From: Cellulomonas sp. Root485
Lineage (GTDB): Bacteria; Actinomycetota; Actinomycetes; Actinomycetales; Cellulomonadaceae
Assembly (NCBI RefSeq): GCF_001426705.1
Contig: NZ_LMFC01000005.1
Span: forward strand, 232,617-296,616
Direction: 5' to 3'
DNA length: 64,000 nucleotides
A program made the position numbers and the translations under genes. The stretch's first letter is position 1, and each line of letters begins with the position of its first letter. Under the pieces are notes generated by a model that did not search any database, was not told where the DNA came from, and saw nothing but the letters and a program-made list of their open reading frames with translations. Shown in pieces: positions 52,892 to 63,537 of the stretch.

Positions 52892-54184
52892 TCACCGGCC
52901 GCTGCCCGCGACCTCCGTGACGACCGAGACGGTCCGCGCGATGCCGTCGTACTCCGCGTACTCCTGGGCCAGCACCGCGGCCCGGCGGGCGAACGACGGG
53001 TTGTCCAGCACCCGGCTGACACCGTCGCGGACGGCCTGCGACGTCGTGCCGTCCGTGACCTTGTCGGTGGGCAGCGCCAGCCCGACGCCGGACCAGACCA
53101 CGCGTGCACCGACCTCGGCCTTGTCCTCGGTCCGACCGGCGACGACGACGGGCACGCCCGCGGCGAGCGCCTGCTGCACCCCACCGAAGCCGCCGTTGGT
53201 GACCAGGACGTCGACGAGCGGCAGGAGGCGGTCGAACGGCACGAACGGTGCTGCGCGCACGTTCGCGGGGTACGAGTCGAGCGCGTCGGTGGTCGCGACG
53301 ACCAGGACGTCCTCGTCGGCGAGACCCTCGATCGCCGGCCAGAGCAGCCGCTCGGGGTCGGTCGCGACGGTGCCCTGCGTCACCACGACGACGGGCACAC
53401 CCGTCGCCCGCGCCTCCAGGACGTCGTCCCACCAGGCCGGCGGCTCGAAGCGGTCGATGCCGGCCGGCAGGTACGGGCCGACGAGCTCGACGTGCTCAGG
53501 CAGGTCGCTGCGCGGGTACTCGAACGACGGGACCGACGTGTGCAGCACGCGGGTGACCTCGGTCTGGGCCCAGTCGAGGAAGAAGCCGTCCGGGACAGGC
53601 TGGCCCGCGTCGGCGACGATCCGCTCGGCGGCCTTCTGCACGTCCCGGAACACGACCTTCCGGGTGAACCAGTCGAGGACGGAGTACCGCAGGCCGTCGA
53701 GACCGGTCCGCGGCGGCTGCAGGCCCATGCCGAACGGGGCCGTGTCCTTGCTCGAGATGGCCAGCGGCGAGACCGAGAACAGCACCGACGGCAGGTCGTG
53801 CCGGCGCGCGGCGATCGCCCCGGCCATGAACCCGTTGTCCATGACGATCACGTCGGGACGCTCGGCGGCGACGAGGCTGTCGATGTCGGCCAGGAACCCG
53901 GGGACGGTGGCGACGAAGTGGTGGAGCACGTCCCACTGCACCCGCTTGATGCCCGGGGCGGGCGCGCCGTGCTCCAGCGACCAGGCGTCGAGGTCGGCGT
54001 CGTCCAGGTCGCGGCCCTGCACGATCGGTGCGTGCTTGGCGCCGGTCGCGGTGATGGCGTGCGCGAACTTGTGACCCGTGTAGACGACGACGTCGTGGCC
54101 CTCATCGACGAGGGCGCGGGCCAGCGGGAGCGCGGGCCGCACGTGGCCGGTGACGGGCGTGAGGGCGAACAGGATCCTGCTCAT
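52892..54184 (-). CDS. GT1-family (MGT/UGT-like) glycosyltransferase
   Basis: This 430-aa GT-B enzyme has an N-terminal acceptor domain starting with FALTPVTGHVRPALPLA and a C-terminal nucleotide-sugar domain. The family signature VTNGGFGGVQQALAAGVPVVV occupies about residues 325-345. In the expected His-rich position (HxG) it has Asn-Gly instead, a common variant. Such enzymes glycosylate natural products, antibiotics (macrolide inactivation) or lipids. The ATG at 54184 with GGAGAA upstream fits the family start. The gene stands alone between tig and the DUF389 gene. Confidence 0.85.
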   Translation of the reverse strand: MSRILFALTPVTGHVRPALPLARALVDEGHDVVVYTGHKFAHAITATGAKHAPIVQGRDLDDADLDAWSLEHGAPAPGIKRVQWDVLHHFVATVPGFLADIDSLVAAERPDVIVMDNGFMAGAIAARRHDLPSVLFSVSPLAISSKDTAPFGMGLQPPRTGLDGLRYSVLDWFTRKVVFRDVQKAAERIVADAGQPVPDGFFLDWAQTEVTRVLHTSVPSFEYPRSDLPEHVELVGPYLPAGIDRFEPPAWWDDVLEARATGVPVVVVTQGTVATDPERLLWPAIEGLADEDVLVVATTDALDSYPANVRAAPFVPFDRLLPLVDVLVTNGGFGGVQQALAAGVPVVVAGRTEDKAEVGARVVWSGVGLALPTDKVTDGTTSQAVRDGVSRVLDNPSFARRAAVLAQEYAEYDGIARTVSVVTEVAGSGR

Positions 54185-54259
54185 GGGGTTCTCCGAGAGG
54201 TGACGGGGGCATTCCCCGACGAAGACCCTGGGCGATTCGCCCTGATACATACCCCCGCG

Positions 54260-55222
54260 TCAGCTCCTGCGCAGGATCTTCTCCCGCAGGCGCTCGCGCC
54301 GTTCCGCGAACCGGTTCCACACCGTCTTCTGGAACACCAGCGTCAGCCAGCCCGCGATGGCCATGCCCACGATGTTGAGCCCCAGCTGCAGCACGCTGCC
54401 GCGGACCTCGTCCAGCTGGCCGAACGCCAGGCCGAGCGCGACGTTGCCCGCCGCGGGCACCGTCGTCACCGAGATGAAGACCCCCGCAAGCCCTCCGACC
54501 CGCGCGGAGGTGAGCGACAGGACCCCCGCCGCGCCCGCGATGACCGCCACGATGAACGACCACTTGTCCGGGGTGTAGATGAACGCCGTGTCGGGACGGG
54601 GTGCGGTGACCTGCTCGACCGTCACCCACTCCAGCTGCTTGGCCGCGAGCGCGGCCACGCACGTGAAGAGGATCGCGATGACGAACCCGACCACGAGCGT
54701 CCAGAGCGCGATCCGGAACAGGTGGAACCGGCGACGGACCAGCGCGATGCCGAGGGCGGCGATCGGCACGAACTCCGGCCCGAGGACCATCGCGCCGATG
54801 ACCAGGATCTGCGAGTCGAGCACGATGGCGATCGCGGCGATCAGCGTCGCGAAGCACATGAAGCTCAGGTAGGTCCAGTTCAGCTCCGACTCGGCGTACG
54901 CCCGCCTCGTGACGTCGATCCAGACGACGGCGTCGGCGCTGCTGCCCGGCGCGAGCTGCTCGGCGTCGAACCCCGGCCGCGACACCCACGTGTCCACCGG
55001 CTCGATCTTCAGCGTGCCCTCGCGCTGCACGCCGAGCTCCAGCAGCTCGTCGAGGACGTCGTTGGCGGCCTCCCGCGCGATGTCGGCCAGCACGACGTCG
55101 CCCACGGGCCGCCGCGACGCACCGTCGAAGACCGCCAGGCTGCTCACCGCGGGTGCTCGTTCGAGCACGTCGACGACGCCGCTCGTGAGGTCCGCCGGGA
55201 CCGAGATACGCAGGTGCAGCAC
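54260..55222 (-). CDS. DUF389 domain membrane protein
   Basis: This 320-aa protein has a soluble N-terminal domain (1-120) followed by six membrane helices containing the DUF389 hallmarks VIGAMVLGPEFVPIAALGIAL and VTTVPAAGNVALGLAFG. The biochemical function of DUF389 is unknown; transport has been suggested for the family because of its topology. The GTG start at 55222 has no strong Shine-Dalgarno sequence. It precedes the tRNA-Pro gene on the same strand. Confidence 0.85.
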   Translation of the reverse strand: MLHLRISVPADLTSGVVDVLERAPAVSSLAVFDGASRRPVGDVVLADIAREAANDVLDELLELGVQREGTLKIEPVDTWVSRPGFDAEQLAPGSSADAVVWIDVTRRAYAESELNWTYLSFMCFATLIAAIAIVLDSQILVIGAMVLGPEFVPIAALGIALVRRRFHLFRIALWTLVVGFVIAILFTCVAALAAKQLEWVTVEQVTAPRPDTAFIYTPDKWSFIVAVIAGAAGVLSLTSARVGGLAGVFISVTTVPAAGNVALGLAFGQLDEVRGSVLQLGLNIVGMAIAGWLTLVFQKTVWNRFAERRERLREKILRRS

Positions 55223-55285
55223 GGGGTCAGTGTGTCGCCGTCAGGCGGGCCGCGGTGGGAGCCGCTCCGCGGTCGTCGAACTCTG

Positions 55286-55359
55286 TCGGGATGGCGGGAT
55301 TCGAACCCACGACCTTCCGCTCCCAAAGCGGACGCGCTACCAACCTGCGCCACATCCCG
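55286..55359 (-). tRNA. tRNA-Pro (anticodon TGG)
   Basis: A 74-nt cloverleaf is visible. The acceptor stem CGGGATG pairs with CATCCCG, the anticodon loop CTTTGGG reads TGG, the T-loop is GGTTCGAATCC and the discriminator is A. The 3' CCA is not encoded. Confidence 0.95.
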
Positions 55360-55466
55360 GCGCACCCCACCAGGCCCGGGGGCCGAGACAGGTGCGCGTT
55401 GCGCCCTCACGCACCCGGTACCCTGGGTGCCGCGGTCCAGGCTGTGCATGCAGCAGCCGGACCTGT

Positions 55467-55537
55467 GCGGACGTAGCTCAATGGTAGAGCCCCAGTCTTC
55501 CAAACTGGCGGTGCGGGTTCGATTCCCGTCGTCCGCT
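55467..55537 (+). tRNA. tRNA-Gly (anticodon TCC), island integration site
   Basis: A 71-nt cloverleaf is visible. The acceptor stem GCGGACG pairs with CGTCCGC, the anticodon loop CTTCCAA reads TCC, the T-loop is GGTTCGATTCC and the discriminator is T, without an encoded CCA. The gene is intact. Its 3' 45 nt are part of the direct repeat that flanks the island, so integration regenerated a complete tRNA. Confidence 0.96.
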
Positions 55538-55555
55538 CGCATCTTGCCAGGTCAC
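55493..55555 (+). repeat. attL-type direct repeat (tRNA-Gly 3' part plus 18 bp)
   Basis: This is identical to 63938-64000 over the 63 bp available. It begins at CAGTCTTCC in the anticodon arm and runs 18 bp past the tRNA. The base before it differs between copies (C versus G), so the left boundary is exact. The right boundary cannot be set because the other copy is cut by the window edge. Confidence 0.92.
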
Positions 55556-55630
55556 GGGGCACTATCCGGCTGCTTGGCGTCCGTCGCCCGTCCGACCCGG
55601 TGTGCCCCAAAATGCCCTCGCATCGAGAGT

Positions 55631-55650
55631 TTCAGTTCCTGTTCAGTTCC
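55631..55650. repeat. Short tandem repeat next to attL (possible integrase arm site)
   Basis: TTCAGTTCC occurs twice (55631-55639 and 55642-55650), separated by TG, 75 bp inside the island edge. Tyrosine recombinases commonly bind such arm-type direct repeats near att cores. No functional proof is available. Confidence 0.3.
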
Positions 55651-56087
55651 CATCCCGAAGAACTGGCTATGTAGAGACCTCCGGCCCGCGCATGTGGAGC
55701 CCGACCCCGCGGCCCGGAACCTCGGGCAACACTCGGGGCCGGGTGCCGGCTTACGAAGCGGCGCAGGTCGAGCAGGATCGCATGCAGACGTCCCGCGGCA
55801 GTGTGCTCCATCGACATGATCGGACCCTGGCCGCACTCGGCCAGGAGGCTGGTGACGACGGGTTCAGCCACGTTCGGATCCTGACAGAACGGGCACGTCA
55901 GCCGCTCGGTCCAGCGACCCGCTTCCTGTAGAGAGGCAGCATCACGCGCTTCGCATGATGCTGGGGCGTTACTCCCGGTCTTCGCGGTCACCGCATAGGA
56001 GGCGGAAGAAGTTCCTCGCAGAGTCTTCGCTATGCGCGCGGGCTCCCATGACGCCACGGCCGCCCATCCGTCGCACCACGGCCACAT
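55632..56087 (-). CDS. Doubtful small ORF, possibly a gene remnant
   Basis: This is a 151-aa open frame. Only its middle looks like real protein: RLTCPFC followed by EPVVTSLLAECG and MSMEHTA, with G/C-rich third positions and a CxxC pair. The first 55 and last 40 residues look like non-coding translation, and the end runs into the repeats beside attL. No start with a convincing ribosome site was found. It may be a remnant of an actinobacterial gene carried in with the island. No function is offered. Apart from this and the att features, 55556-56107 holds nothing that I recognise. Confidence 0.3.
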   Translation of the reverse strand: MWPWCDGWAAVASWEPARIAKTLRGTSSASYAVTAKTGSNAPASCEARDAASLQEAGRWTERLTCPFCQDPNVAEPVVTSLLAECGQGPIMSMEHTAAGRLHAILLDLRRFVSRHPAPSVARGSGPRGRAPHARAGGLYIASSSGWELNRN

Positions 56088-56107
56088 GCGCCTAGATCGT
56101 GACGAAA

Positions 56108-56386
56108 TTACTTCTCGTCCACGGTTAGTTTCCAGCCCGCGAACTTGAACGCGTTGACGACGTTCGCCACAACCCGCTCTCTAGGGCGTTCCTCAGTGTC
56201 GGGGATGCGGCCCGCAAACAGCGTCACGTCGACACCGCGTGCCAGAGACGCCTCAGAGTCTAGGCGGATCGTTCCGACCGAGTCCGAGTATTCTATTCCC
56301 AACGGAAACAGAGGCCGCACTGAATAGCCAGACGACGAAATTACTTTTGTCGTCCATGTCTTTTTGAAAGTCTCGCCCACGGTCAT
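56108..56386 (-). CDS. Small unknown protein, second gene behind the RHS toxin (immunity candidate)
   Basis: This 92-aa soluble protein starts at an ATG that overlaps the stop of the preceding membrane-protein gene (ATGA at 56383-56386). It is rich in beta-prone stretches (GVDVTLFAGRIPD, IEYSDSVGTIRLD) and ends in FKFAGWKLTVDEK. Codon use is less G/C-rich than in the chromosome. No family was recognised. Coupling with the gene directly behind the toxin suggests a role in toxin neutralisation or a duplicated or orphan immunity function. It could also be unrelated cargo. Confidence 0.6.
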   Translation of the reverse strand: MTVGETFKKTWTTKVISSSGYSVRPLFPLGIEYSDSVGTIRLDSEASLARGVDVTLFAGRIPDTEERPRERVVANVVNAFKFAGWKLTVDEK

Positions 56387-56811
56387 GGCACTGGGCGCAC
56401 TCCCGGGTTCGCCGCCGCTCGAACAGCGTCGGTGCGCTTCTGTAGCTCGGCTCGATCCATGGGGGGCTCCGTTCCCAGACGGATCACCCTTGCCGACTTC
56501 CAGTCCACCTCGTCCAAACTCTCGGCTTGACCGACACACGTCGTGTACCCGGCCCTGGCCTCCGCTTTCAGGCGTCGCCCGAACCGAACGGACGAGACTA
56601 TGTAGTAGACGCCACCGAGAATCATCAGGATCAGCAATGCCGCAAGTGCCGGAGAGTCTGCGTACCCCGCTCCCCGGATAGCAATCCCGATACCGAAGCC
56701 GATAGTGCTGGCCAGGCCGAGGCACGCCCCCACGAACCCGTGCATGCTCAACACCCAGGCGGGCGATCCTTTCACCAGCCTTCTTTGAATGTTCGGATTC
56801 CAATCAGTCAT
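56383..56811 (-). CDS. Two-helix membrane protein directly behind the RHS toxin (immunity candidate)
   Basis: This 142-aa protein has a short N-terminus, membrane helices at about 22-43 (HGFVGACLGLASTIGFGIGI) and 51-70 (LAALLILMILGGVYYIVSS), and a basic/acidic cytoplasmic tail. The ATG at 56811 lies 2 bp after the toxin's TAG stop. This immediate position is where polymorphic-toxin immunity genes sit. The toxin tip is itself hydrophobic, so a membrane-embedded immunity protein would fit. No family match is known to me. Confidence 0.65.
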   Translation of the reverse strand: MTDWNPNIQRRLVKGSPAWVLSMHGFVGACLGLASTIGFGIGIAIRGAGYADSPALAALLILMILGGVYYIVSSVRFGRRLKAEARAGYTTCVGQAESLDEVDWKSARVIRLGTEPPMDRAELQKRTDAVRAAANPGVRPVP

Positions 56812-56813
56812 TG

Positions 56814-59800
56814 CTACCCCAGTTTGTTCGACAGCCATCCAAGTCCCGTTCCCGTTCCGCCCAAGATACCCCCGAGTCCGTTGCCCGTCGCGTCGGCGCT
56901 GTTTACGCTGGCTCTAGTCAACTTCAACGCTGGTTGCGCCAGCTTCGCCACACCGCCGAAGAATCCCAGTCCGGTCGAGAGAACCCCGATCCCGCACCAC
57001 ACGTCAATCCTTACCGTGCATCCTATGGCAGTCGATGCCAGGCCGGTCCCGATGGAGATGTATCCGAGGACTGCAGCCGCCGGAATCCCCACGCCAGTGA
57101 TTAGCAGCACAGCAGCAGCGATCCCTGTTAGTGCTGAGACTCCACCCAGGATTGGCCCGAGCCGGCCACCGTGGTACCACCGTTTCGTGGAACCCGCCCA
57201 CTTTCTCGTTGCCTTCCATCCGTTGCGCCAATTCATAGTGATCTTCTGTCCGGTGAGATCGAATTCGTTGACCGGATCCAGCGCATAGGCGTAGGCGTTG
57301 GCACACCCTCCCTCCACGGGGTCCGTTTGCAGGAAGCGCCCGAGGGCGGGGACATAGACGCGCGCGCCCATCTCGACGCTGGCGAGGGCACCGACATGTT
57401 CGTAGAGCTTCTGGTGTTGTCCGACCCACGAGTTGTCCGCCGTGCCCGGCAGGTTGTCAGGGACCGAGTCGTCGGCGGTGACTGTGCCGAGGTTCTTGGT
57501 CGCGGGGTCGATGGGCTGACCGAATGGGTCATAGATTGTGAGAGCGCCCCGGGTGCCGGTGGGTCCGGCGGTGGTCGTGACGTCGCCGTGGATGTTCGGG
57601 TAGGACCAAGTCGCGGTTCCAGTGGTCGGCAGGGACACGACGACGCCACCGGGCAGGGCCAGGGTGCGTTGGACCACGGCCCCTGTCGGGGTCAGGACGA
57701 GGTCGGGGCTGTCACCGCCCCCGGTGAAGGCGTACAGGTTGCTCTCGGTCGCACCGCCGGTGGCGGTGCGGGACACGATGCGGTCGGTCGCGTCTCGGGT
57801 GTACGTCACCGTGGTGCCATTGGCGGTGGTGGCGGTGTGCCGGTTGGTTTGGTCGAAGGTCAGGCTCTGGTCAGCCAGCTGTGTCGTGTTCCCCCGAGCG
57901 TCGTAGGCAAGCGCTCCAGGAGTGGACAGCGCGGTTCCGGTGACCGGGCTGGCGCCGGAGACCGGGTTGGACACCGAGGTCGCAATGAGCCGGTCGGCGT
58001 TGTCGTAGCAGTACGACGTGACCGTGGCTGTTCCGTTTGTCGGCTTGTCCGTGAGCTTGGTGCGGTTGCCGTTCTTACCAGCTGCCGGGTTGGTGTTGGC
58101 CGAGCAAGTGCCGCCAAGAAGAGCATCGAAGGAGTAGGCCAGTGTGTGGCCGGGGACGGTGGCTTCGGTGAGTCGACCCGCTGTGTCGTAGGTATAGGTG
58201 GACTGGGCCAGCGTGGTGGTGGCGTTGGTGAGGGTGTCGGTCAGGATGCGCCCCGACTGCGACCGGCTCACAGTGTCGGCCAGCGTCGTCCCGTCGCTGA
58301 ACGTCCAAAGTAGCTTCTCTGTACGACCGGCGGGGTCGGGCTTGATGGTCAGAGAAGTGCCGTTGCCGGCGGTGTTGGCGCCGTTGGGGTAGCTCACCCC
58401 GGTCATCTCTCCGGTGGTGGTGTCGTAGGCCGGGATGGCGATCGTCTTGCCGCCGGTGGCGATTGTCTTGCCGCCGTCAAGGACTGCCGAGACCCGCGAG
58501 GCCGAGTCGTAGGTCAATCCAGCAAAGTAATCCACGCCGAGGACCGTGGTCGTGGTGCTGGCGGGCCGCCCCGCGTTGTCGTACTCAGTGGTCGTGGTCA
58601 CCCCCGAGACATCTGTGTAGCTGATGACTCGCCCAAGAAGGTCGGTCACCGTGATGATGCTGCCGGCCGGGTCCTGGACGGTGGTGGTCATACCGTCCGG
58701 GGAGTACTTGGTCGTCACCGTGCGGGCTTCGGTCCGTGGAGTCTTGGTGTCTGCGGGATAGGCAACCTGGGTGACGCGTCCGCGGTCGTCGTACTTCATG
58801 CACGTCCAGGCGAGTTCCCCGGACTTGGTCCCGGCGGTGCGGCCCCAGCGGTCATACACCTGCGTGGTGATAATCCCGGTGGACGAGCCGATGGGCGTCG
58901 GGTCGGTGGTGGTCTTGAGCAGTCCGGCCTGGCTCGTGCCGGCCGGGACCTCGCAGGTCGCGGTCCCGAGTCCTTCGGTGTCGCCGTAGAAGGCGTAGGT
59001 CGTTCCGGTCGAGCTGGTGGCCGGGTTCGCCGCAGGCAGGAAGCGTCCGATGCGGCGCAGGTATCCCGAAGTGCCGGACTCGTAAGTCGTGGTCGTCGTC
59101 AGGTTGAGCGACGTCGGGTCCACGATGGTGGCGGTCGGTGCACCGAGCCACGGGTTGGCGTACAGGGTGCTGGTGGTCGTGGTTGGTGCGCTCCCGCCGG
59201 TGTCGTCGGTCGTCGTGCGTGTCGCGAGCCCGTAGTCGGGGGTGAGCGCCGCGCCGGTAACGAGGGCTGATGCGCCGCTGTTCAGGGCCGAGCTGATGGT
59301 GAGGTTGGCGCCGCCACCGGTGTTGGCGTAGTCGATGCGAATCCGCGCCGGCACGTCGGTGTCACGTTTGATCGGGTCTGAGGTGGCGTTGCCGATGCTC
59401 CACTGGTCCAGCACGAGCACGTCGTCGATCCAGATCCGCACCGCGTCGTCGGCATAGCTCGACAGCACCGTGTCGCCGGCCTTTAGCTTGATGATGCCGG
59501 TGGCGCGCATCGACCATGCGGCGGCGCCGGGCACCCCCGTGGCGGGATCGGTGATTCCCCAGTTGCGCGTCAGGTCCCCCGCGCTGCCGGTGGCGCCGAA
59601 GCCGAGGCTGAATGCCTTGGGCTGCCCTGCGAGGTTCGCGTTGGCGTAGTAGGCGACATTCAGGCCAACCAGGCCCTCGTCGTAGGCGGTCGAGGTGTGC
59701 GCGGGTGTGATCAGGCATCCCGCCATCGGAACCGCGCTCACGGTGAGGTTGAAGCACGAGGCGGGTGCGGGCCCGTAGGTGTCGGTCGGCCGGTCACGGT

Positions 59801-62800
59801 TGTCGTACCGGGTCGTGGACATGCGCCCGGCGGGGTCGGTGGCGGCCACGAGGAGGTCCTTGTTGCCCAGCCAGGACTGAGTGGCTGCGGTGGTGGCAGC
59901 GGGTGTTGCGTCGCTGGTCTGGCGCAGCGATGCGTCGTATTCGACGGTGCGCGCCAGGCCCAGCCCGGTGCGGGTCACGGTCGTGGTAGACGGCACGGTA
60001 GCGGGGGTGGCGCTCGGGTAGTAGGCGAATGTGCTGCTCAGGCGTGCCGTGCCTGCAGACCCATTCGCCGGCGGCAGCGTGACGGTGGCGACCTTCTGGT
60101 CGCAGGGGTCGATCGCTTGGCAGTAGGCGATGTCGATCGCTGGGCCGGGATCGGTGCCGGTGGGTGGGTGTGCAGCGATCCAGTCGGTGAGGGCTGGTGT
60201 CCGCACGGTCGTGATCTTGCCGGTGCCGTCGTAGGCCAGGTCGGTGACCTTGGTACCGGGGTCCACGATCCGCACGAGACGCCCGGAGCCGTCGTACTTC
60301 AGGTCGGTGGAGTCCCCGAAGGTTCCGGCGGTGTCGCCGGGGTACACGATCCGGCACAGCATGTTCGCCGGGACCACGCCGAACGGCTTCCCATCAGCAG
60401 ACCCGGGGGCGTTGCACGCCTTGCCTGGGTCGGTGGTGTCCATACCGCTGGGCAAGGTGTCGCCGGTGTAGAAGAACCGCACGGCCTTGCCGGAGACGGG
60501 GTCGGTGATCTTGTCCAGCAGCCCGGTCACGGGCCGGAACGTGGAGACCGGTGTGGCGGGCTTGATGGTGTCGACTGGGGGCATGGCCGAGACGAGGAGC
60601 CCGTTGCCGCCGAAGGTGTTGACGGTGCCGTCCTCGTCGGTGAGCTGGACCTGGCCGGTGGTGGACATGGCCAGCGCGCCGTACTCCCCCGACGGCGGGG
60701 TATACCCACCGTTGGAGGTCTTGGTGTAGGTGTGCGTCGTTCCGGTGGTGTCAGTCACGACCACGGAGGAGGCTTCGACGGTCGCGGAGATGTACCCGCC
60801 GCCGTCGCCGCTGGTCGCCGCCGAAGCGGTCCACCCGGACGGCAGGGCGTCCACGGCGGGGGTCAGCCAGTCGGAGGGGACGACGAACGCCTTGCCGGTG
60901 GAGTCCTTGGCCCACAGCTGCATCGTGGCGCCGGCACCGGACTCGAAGAATTCGATCGTGATCGGTGTCGACCCGGTCGCCATCGTCGTCGTGGCCCAGC
61001 GCAGGGTCTGGGTCTGGGTGGTCCAGGAGTCGATGACCTTCGTCCCGTTCAACGTGACCCGGGCACCGTCGTCCTGGGTGACACCCAACGTGTAGGGCCC
61101 CGACTGCGGCGGTGGGCTGATGAAGCCGGTCCATCGGGCCACGAAGTAGTCGCTCGGCACCGCCGGACCTGGGGAGCCGTAGACCCAGTCGTAGTTGATG
61201 TTCGGGTCGATCCGGGTCAGCACCGGCTCACGGCCGGCGAAGTCCCACACCGGGGACTGCCCAGCCAGCGGCGTCGCGTCGTAGTACCGAGCGGTCAGCC
61301 CCTTCTGGGCGGCGACCAACGAGTTGTAGCTGAACGTCAACCCCATCGACCCGCCGACCGTGGCCACGGTCGGCGAGGAGAACCGCATCCCGAGGTTGCC
61401 GTTGGCCAGGTTCACGGTCACCGGGCCGACCTGCTCCACCGGGGACGGCCCCGACTCCGCCAGCCGGCGGTTGATCTTCAGCTTGTTCACCCACGTCACC
61501 GGGGAGGTGCCGTAGTCGTCCTTGGTCAGCACCGTCCAGGTGTAGACCCCACCATCACGCAGGCTGCCCGTCGGGGCGGTCCACACTGGGGTGTCCAACC
61601 AGCCCGAGGTCACCACCGTCGCCGTGGTGGCATCCGAACCGGACGCGATCCGGAACATGTACTTGACCGCATCACCATCGGGGTCGGTCACCGCGGCCGC
61701 GGTGAAACTCGGGTCCAGGTCCGGGGTGACCGTGCCATCCGTCGGTGTCGCCGACGCCTGGAGCACCGGGGCAAACTTGTCCGTGACGAACGAGAACGTC
61801 GACGAGCTGCGGGTCGTGGGGGTGCCCCAGATCCCGTCGTAGGCGTTCGTCACGTCGGCACGCCAGTAGTACCGGGTCCCCTGCTCCAGCTTCGTGGCCG
61901 GCACCGTCGCGGAGTTCTGCCCCACCGTGCCCGAGGACCACACAGTCGCACCATCGACGTTCGGGCTCGCGGAGACCTTGAAGTTCCACACCAGCTGACC
62001 CGAGGCGGACGGGTCGCTCGAGCCGACCGACAGGGTCGGGGTCAGCGAGGTGCGCGCACCATCGCCCGGGGCCGGGGCCACGATGCCGCCTGCGACCGGG
62101 AAGTGCGCGTAGGTGATGTCGAGCCAGGTCGCCATGTTCTTGTACGTGTAGATCCCGGCACGCTCATCACCGGTGATCGTCAGGTACGAACCCGACACCC
62201 CATCACGCACGTACTGCGCGATCCGGTTCGCCAACGCGTTGTCACCAAAGTCACCGGACACACCGATCGACCCGTACGACAGGGCCTCCCCCAGCGAGCT
62301 GTAGGAAAACGCGGTCGCGTGAAACGCGTTCGCCCCATACGTCGTCGCGGTGCCGTTGAGCACCTCAGCGTGAATGTTCGCATCCAAGATCTGGGAGCCG
62401 AAGAACTGCTCATACCGGTACCGCACGACCGTGCGCCACACCGTGTCCCCCGCAGCACGGGCGTTGCCGATCTTCACGTAGTCGTTGACCGCCACCACAC
62501 CGTCGGACCGGTAGGCGTGCGTGTCCTCGTTCGAGACCGACACGGTCGGGTCCACCATCACCGGGAACACCCGGTCCGGGTCAGAGAGCCACGCCGCATC
62601 AGGTGTGACCGTCAACGTCCACCCCTCCGCAGCCGGAGCCAGGGTCATCGGGGCGTTCACCGAAGCCGGCTCCTTGACGCCCTCCACCCCGGAAGAGTCG
62701 AACAGCGTTGCCGGCGGGATCACCATCACCACGTGCCCATCGCCGGCGAGCAGCTCGATCGCGCCGTCGCGACCCATCCGGGGCTCGAACCCCCGTGCCC

Positions 62801-63537
62801 GTCAGACGCCACACGTAGCTCTGCGCCGTGCGTGGCGCCTTGGCCAGGACCAGCGCCTCCTTGACCGACCCGGACGAGACCTCATAGCGCAGGTCCACAC
62901 CCGGGAACACGTCGTCGTAGGTGACCACATCCCCGTCCCGCTCAATCGGGGCCGCGTCTGCACCATCGAGACCGAAGCTGACCTGGGCGCCCTCAGTGGA
63001 CACGGTCAGCACCGACGCGGCATCCGCACTCGGCGCGAACTCAGGGTGCAGCGGGTGCACGGCCGCAGCGCCACCACCGTCGCCCGTGGCGGTCACGTCC
63101 GTGGAGATGGGCTTCCACACTCCCGGCGCCGTCTCCACATTCAGCGGACCACTGGACATCCGCGCCGTCAACGTCCCATCGGCATTCCGATACGTCTGCC
63201 GGTTCGCCTCACGAGAGATGACCTTGGAGGTCTTCTCGTTGAACCCGGACGACACCATCCAACGCCGGGACGACGTCACCGGCTGCGCCGAGACCACAGG
63301 CGTCGGCTCGTCGAACTCACCCGCCGGCACCGTCCCCACGGCCGGCTGCGCTGCCGAGGAGACCAACGGAGGAACATCACGCGCATCGATCGCTGCAACT
63401 GCCGCAGGGGCGGCCGCTGGTTCCGCGGCCACCGCCGGAGCAACGGGCAGCGGGCTGACCACGATCGCGACAGCCGTCGCCGCAGCGACCAGCACGGAGC
63501 CAAGGCGCAATCCATGGCGCGACGACAAAACCGCCAT
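56814..63537 (-). CDS. Secreted RHS/YD-repeat polymorphic toxin (WapA-like), frame broken by one base at 62790-62794
   Basis: Read through the shift, this is about 2,240 aa. There is a Sec signal peptide (1-40, from ATG 63537), an N-terminal beta region, a DNRLRE-like segment (about 300-430) and Fn3-like stretches. Two PA14 domains follow (about 750-900, GLTARYYDATPL; about 1285-1420, GLNVAYYANANL). YD/RHS repeats occupy about 1450-2050 and the RHS core GRFLQTDPVEGG lies near 2075. The last 145 residues or so are an unrelated hydrophobic tip (LGGVSALTGIAAAVLLITG, ISIGTGLASTAIG). The two frames join at a G5 run on the coding strand. With four G the frame is continuous; as written, the body frame has a stop shortly upstream and begins at ATG 62777. 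This is either a sequencing error or a real inactivating or phase-variable mutation. Confidence 0.85.

Noticed and set aside
59697..62864. Roughly 1,000-codon plus-strand frame opposite the RHS gene
   Set aside because: It has repetitive Gly/Arg/Val composition and no start context, and the RHS and PA14 motifs are clearly on the minus strand.
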